Assembly (NCBI GenBank): GCA_964459305.1
Contig: CAYWNA010000227.1
Span: 1 to 21,846 of the forward strand
Direction: 5' to 3'
Length of the DNA: 21,846 bases
DNA from: CAYWNA01 sp964459305
GTDB taxonomy: Bacteria > Planctomycetota > Planctomycetia > Pirellulales > Pirellulaceae
This document shows positions 18,167 to 21,846 of this stretch, piece by piece. Both the position numbers and the translations under genes were made by a program. Under the pieces are notes generated by a model, which ran no database searches, was not told the origin of the DNA, and worked only from the letters and a program-made list of their open reading frames with translations. How positions within the stretch are numbered: the stretch's first letter is position 1; each line of letters opens with the position of its first letter.

Positions 18167-21100
18167 ATGACAACAGGCTACGCGATTCGAGCGATTTCAG
18201 TCGTGACATGCACCGCAGAAGACTGCGCCGATCGGCGCGGCGGCCGGCCATCCGTGGCAATCACGTTGGCGGCGGCAATTTGCTTCGCCCTCTCGCACGC
18301 GGTCTTCGCTGGCGGCAAGGCGGCAAGCGAATCAGCGCGGAACATCCCCGTCGCGTACGACGTCGATGTTGTCGTCGTGGGCGGATCGTCGGCAGGAGTC
18401 GCTGCCGCTGTCGCGGCGGCTGGGCAGGGCGCCAAGGTATTCGTCGCAGCTCCGCGGCCCTACCTGGGCGATGACATCTGCGCGACGTACCGCCTCTGGC
18501 TCGAAGCCGACGAGGAGCCAAGCGATCCACTGGCGAAGGAACTACTTACGATCCCAGCACCCATCGAGGGCATCCCATACACATACCAAGCCGATCAGCC
18601 ATCCGCCGGCAAGCACCCGGATACGCAGCCGCCGAGCATGCTGACCGACCGCCAATGGGGCACTGCGTTTACCGAGAGCGTTCAGTACGACAAGGATGTG
18701 ACCATCTCGATCGATCTAGGCAAGAAGCAGGAGATCCGCAGGCTTCACGTCATGTTCTTCCAGGGGCCGCAGGCCTATGAAATCGAAAGCATGACCTTCC
18801 ACGCGAGTGACGACGGCACGCAGTGGACGCCGCTCGTGGAAATCGAGAACGATCGGCTGGACAAGGGGTCCTTCGTATACTCAGCGATTCACATGTTCCG
18901 CGACGTCGCAGGCAGCGCGCGGTACGTGAGGTGCTTCGTCAAGAAGACCGCGCAAGCCGAACGCATGCTGATCGGCGAAATCCTGATTGAGGGTCCGGCT
19001 CAGGACGACAAACCGAAAGGGCTGCGTGTGACGACGCCGATGCAGGTGAAACGCACACTCGACCGGGCGTTATTGGATGCGGAAGTGCCGTTCCTCTACA
19101 CCTGCTATGCGACCGAGCTCCTGCGCGACGCGCAAGGCGAACTTGCGGGGATCGTCATGGCGAACCGGGCCGGCAGGCAAGCGGTAAAGGCAAAGGTGAT
19201 CATCGACGCGACCGACCGCGCGTGGGTCGCTCGCATGACGAGTGCGGCGTTCGCCCCATACCCGGCCGGCCCGCAGGCGTTCAAGCGTATCGTGGTGGGC
19301 GGTTCCGAGCGGAGCGGGGCTGGCACCCAATCGCGCAGGATCCGTCTGCGCAACCCAATCGGCGGCAAGCTGCCCATATCGTACGGCACGGGCGGGTGGG
19401 CCACGAAGTACAACGCGTCCATGTCCGAGTCCCATCCTGAGATCATCGAGTACACGCTTACAATACCCATGAAGAACGGCTCCTTTGCCTCGTTCGCCGA
19501 AGCGGAGCAAGTAGCCCGCGACCGCTCGTTCCATCCCCAGCAGGTGGACGAGTCCGAAATCCTATTCCAGATCCCACCCGACCCGATGAAGGGCGAGGAG
19601 AGCCTGTCGGGAGCGTGGCCGGGCGCGGCCAAGGCAGACATCGCTGCATTCCGGCCGAAAGGCGTGGCACGTATGTTCGTGCTTGGCCCTTGCGCGGATA
19701 TGTCGCGTAAGGCCGCGGCCAAGTTGATTCGCCCACTAGAGTTCATTCGCTTGGGCCGCCGCATCGGCGAGGCCGCGGCAAAGGAGGCCAAGGCAATCCC
19801 GGCACTCGCGGATGTCCGTGTCCCCGGTGTAACTTCGGCATCCGCCACATCTGGCGATGTGGGTGAGGCGTTGGCTGGCTTGCGGCCCACCGAGCAGAAC
19901 GTGCCAACAGTTCCCGCCGACGCCGGGTCCATCCCCGTCCTCGGCGAGTACGACGTGGTTGTGATCGGTGGTGGCACCGGCGGCGCACCGGCGGGCATTG
20001 CTGCCGCACGGCAGGGAGCGAAGACGCTTGTCGTCGAGTATCTGCACGGCCTGGGCGGCGTGGGTACCACGGGCCTGATCGGCATCTACTGCGCCGGGTA
20101 CCGCAAAGGTTTCACTGAGGAAACGGAAGCGGGGATCAAGAAGATCGGCTCGCCGTCTTACGTGATCGGCAAGAAGGAATGGTGGCGCAGCGAGATCCGC
20201 AAGGCCGGCGGCGATATCTGGTTCGGCACCCTGGGCTGCGGTGCGCTGGTCGAAAACGGCAAGGTCAAAGGCGCGGTCATCGTTACGCCCCAGGGCCGCG
20301 GCGTGGTGCTCTGCCATACCGTGATCGACGGCACCGGCCACGCGGACGTGGCAGCCGCAGCTGGTGCCGAGTGCATGTACACAGGCAGCGCTCACATCGC
20401 GCTGCAGGGCGCGGGCCTGCCGCAAACCGAACCAGGCGCCACGTACATCAATACCGACTGGACCTTCGTCGACGAATCGGACATGATCGACGTATGGAGC
20501 GCCTACGTCGTGGCAAAAGAGAAGTACACCAGCGCATACGACCTCGGCCAACTGATCGACACGCGCGAGCGCCGGCGCATCGTGGGCGACTACATCCTGA
20601 CGCCGATGGACATCGTCAACCGGCGCACGTTCCCGGACACCGTGGGCATCAGTAACGGCGGCAAACTCGACAAGCATGGATACACGGTCCACCCCTTTTA
20701 CATGATCAACAACTGGCGTGGTGGGATGACGTATACACCCTACCGCTGCCTGTTGCCAAAGGGCCTCGACGGCATCCTGGTCATTGGCGTCGGGCTCAGC
20801 GCGCATTGCGACGCGATCCCCTCCATTCGCATGCAGCCTGGCGTGCAAAACTTGGGCTACGCGGCCGGCGTGGCCGCGGCCATGGCCGCCCAGGCTGGCG
20901 TGCCCACGCGCGACGTCGACCTCCGGGCGCTCCAGGCCCATCTCGTCAGCAACGCCTGCCTCACCCCTGGCGTGCTGACGCACAAGGACTCGTTCCCGCT
21001 ACCCGATTTCCAGGTGGAAGCAGCCGTGCGAAAGCTGGTTGAGAAGGACTACTCGGGCTTGGGCGTGATCATGGCCTCGGAAGATCGTTCGATCCCAATG

Positions 21101-21688
21101 ATCCAGGCGGCCTACTGCAACGCGGCCACATCGCCCGAGGGCAAACTGCGTTGCGCGCACGTGCTTGGCATGCTGGGCGACGCGGCGGGCGTCGAGACAC
21201 TGATCGCCAAGATCCGAGACGCCAGGGAGTTCGACGAAGAGCGTATTGATACCTATTTCCCTTGGGTCACATGGCTTGACAGTTACATCATCGCACTTGG
21301 CCGGACGCGCGATGCCCGTGCTCTGCAGCCGTTGCTGGAGAAGCTGGCGCTGCTGGGCGAGGGTAACGGTAGCCGCGTTTCGCACTACCGCTCGCTGGCG
21401 TTGGCTTTCGAAGCCCTGCATGAACCGGCGGCAGCAACGCCACTGGGCGAAGCCATGAAGAAGCTCGAAATCCGAGGCATGGCCGTGACCGAGACAGCCG
21501 GCCTGACCGCCGGCGAGCGCAGCAAGTCGGGTCAGCGTGACCTAACCCTCGCCCGCGTCCTCTACCGCCTCGGCGATCACGAAGGGATCGGCAAGAAGAT
21601 CCTGGAGCAGTACGCCCGCGACGTACGCGGCCACTACGCCCGACACGCCCAGGCGGTCCTGAAGGAAGGGCCGTTCCCACGCGAGTAG
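18167..21688 (+). CDS. Dual FAD-dependent oxidoreductase with discoidin-like insert
   Basis: Encodes 1173 residues; ATG 18167 with AGGGAGAGAGG (18151-18161). The N-terminus has a hydrophobic segment (VAITLAAAICFALSHAVFAG), probably a signal peptide with a long n-region. The first FAD_oxidored-type domain starts YDVDVVVVGGSSAGVAAA (residue about 64). An F5/8-type C (discoidin-like) module at about 145-280 (VTISIDLGKKQEIRRLHV, ESMTFHASDDGTQW, RYVRCFVKK) splits it. It resumes with KVIIDATDRAW and ends about 560. The second domain starts YDVVVIGGGTGGAPAG (about 593) and includes GLGGVGTTGLIG and VIDGTGHADVAAAAGAE. Residues about 960-1170 are helical and HEAT-like. It probably oxidises an extracellular, carbohydrate-related substrate; the discoidin module may bind glycans. 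Whether both FAD sites work is unknown. Confidence 0.88.
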   Translation: MTTGYAIRAISVVTCTAEDCADRRGGRPSVAITLAAAICFALSHAVFAGGKAASESARNIPVAYDVDVVVVGGSSAGVAAAVAAAGQGAKVFVAAPRPYLGDDICATYRLWLEADEEPSDPLAKELLTIPAPIEGIPYTYQADQPSAGKHPDTQPPSMLTDRQWGTAFTESVQYDKDVTISIDLGKKQEIRRLHVMFFQGPQAYEIESMTFHASDDGTQWTPLVEIENDRLDKGSFVYSAIHMFRDVAGSARYVRCFVKKTAQAERMLIGEILIEGPAQDDKPKGLRVTTPMQVKRTLDRALLDAEVPFLYTCYATELLRDAQGELAGIVMANRAGRQAVKAKVIIDATDRAWVARMTSAAFAPYPAGPQAFKRIVVGGSERSGAGTQSRRIRLRNPIGGKLPISYGTGGWATKYNASMSESHPEIIEYTLTIPMKNGSFASFAEAEQVARDRSFHPQQVDESEILFQIPPDPMKGEESLSGAWPGAAKADIAAFRPKGVARMFVLGPCADMSRKAAAKLIRPLEFIRLGRRIGEAAAKEAKAIPALADVRVPGVTSASATSGDVGEALAGLRPTEQNVPTVPADAGSIPVLGEYDVVVIGGGTGGAPAGIAAARQGAKTLVVEYLHGLGGVGTTGLIGIYCAGYRKGFTEETEAGIKKIGSPSYVIGKKEWWRSEIRKAGGDIWFGTLGCGALVENGKVKGAVIVTPQGRGVVLCHTVIDGTGHADVAAAAGAECMYTGSAHIALQGAGLPQTEPGATYINTDWTFVDESDMIDVWSAYVVAKEKYTSAYDLGQLIDTRERRRIVGDYILTPMDIVNRRTFPDTVGISNGGKLDKHGYTVHPFYMINNWRGGMTYTPYRCLLPKGLDGILVIGVGLSAHCDAIPSIRMQPGVQNLGYAAGVAAAMAAQAGVPTRDVDLRALQAHLVSNACLTPGVLTHKDSFPLPDFQVEAAVRKLVEKDYSGLGVIMASEDRSIPMIQAAYCNAATSPEGKLRCAHVLGMLGDAAGVETLIAKIRDAREFDEERIDTYFPWVTWLDSYIIALGRTRDARALQPLLEKLALLGEGNGSRVSHYRSLALAFEALHEPAAATPLGEAMKKLEIRGMAVTETAGLTAGERSKSGQRDLTLARVLYRLGDHEGIGKKILEQYARDVRGHYARHAQAVLKEGPFPRE

Positions 21689-21846
21689 GCCTAGCCCCCG
21701 CCGGTTTTTCGTCGTCGGCATGCACTCTGGCATCTGACAAATGCCCCCGGCTTGCCCACGGGATGGTGACGCTCACTGCTACAAGAACGGGAGTCGGGAT
21801 AGAGCTGTGGCGCGCGACGGTTTTAGGGTTCGGTGGATGTTCCTGC
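21689..21846. other. Right-end non-coding stretch
   Basis: These 158 bp after the FAD oxidoreductase gene contain no convincing gene, terminator or promoter. A T5 run at about 21704-21708 has no stable hairpin before it. Confidence 0.4.

Noticed and set aside
19736..20983. 415-codon open frame on the minus strand
   Set aside because: Shadow of the FAD oxidoreductase gene; the plus frame carries conserved FAD motifs through this whole part.

Overview
The window looks like a piece of a planctomycete chromosome, possibly Pirellulales-like. This is an inference from gene content: secreted proteins with N-terminal signal peptides, paired SUMF1-type domains, PQQ-type beta-propellers, DUF1566 plus EF-hand proteins, a malectin-like tail, a large secreted FAD oxidoreductase, and palindromic dispersed repeats read through inside coding sequence. 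No rRNA, tRNA or CRISPR array was seen. Nearly all genes are on the + strand.

Left part (1-8260): the 3' end of a protein with two tandem methyltransferase-like units; a secreted GH43/GH130-like five-bladed propeller protein; a secreted protein with two SUMF1-like domains; and a 1298-residue secreted protein made of two PQQ-type propellers around a methyltransferase-like domain. A convergent, 5'-truncated glycoside hydrolase remnant (8272-9054, - strand) ends this part.

Centre (9217-15024): a compact operon, the most interesting part of the window. It starts from a strong sigma70-type promoter (TTGACA, 17 bp, TATCAT) overlaid by two perfect-armed palindromes TAGTGT-N7-ACACTA, and reads nrtR, kptA, an ADP-ribosylglycohydrolase gene, a 37-codon remnant of a second ADP-ribosylglycohydrolase, two radical SAM genes, a methyltransferase with an N-terminal domain resembling an ADP-ribosyltransferase fold, and a small P-loop NTPase/kinase. 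Four junctions are 4-base start/stop overlaps. NrtR proteins respond to ADP-ribose, KptA consumes NAD+ to remove RNA 2'-phosphates, and the glycohydrolase family breaks ADP-ribosyl bonds. The operon therefore looks like an ADP-ribose-sensing RNA repair or RNA/nucleotide modification system. The substrate of the radical SAM/methyltransferase/NTPase part cannot be told from sequence.

Right part (15288-21688): a secreted DUF1566 x2 plus four-EF-hand protein, a PQQ-propeller gene without its 5' half (pseudogene), and a 1173-residue protein with two FAD-binding domains, an embedded discoidin-like domain and a helical C-terminal region. Three truncated genes and several internally duplicated proteins indicate much recombination here.
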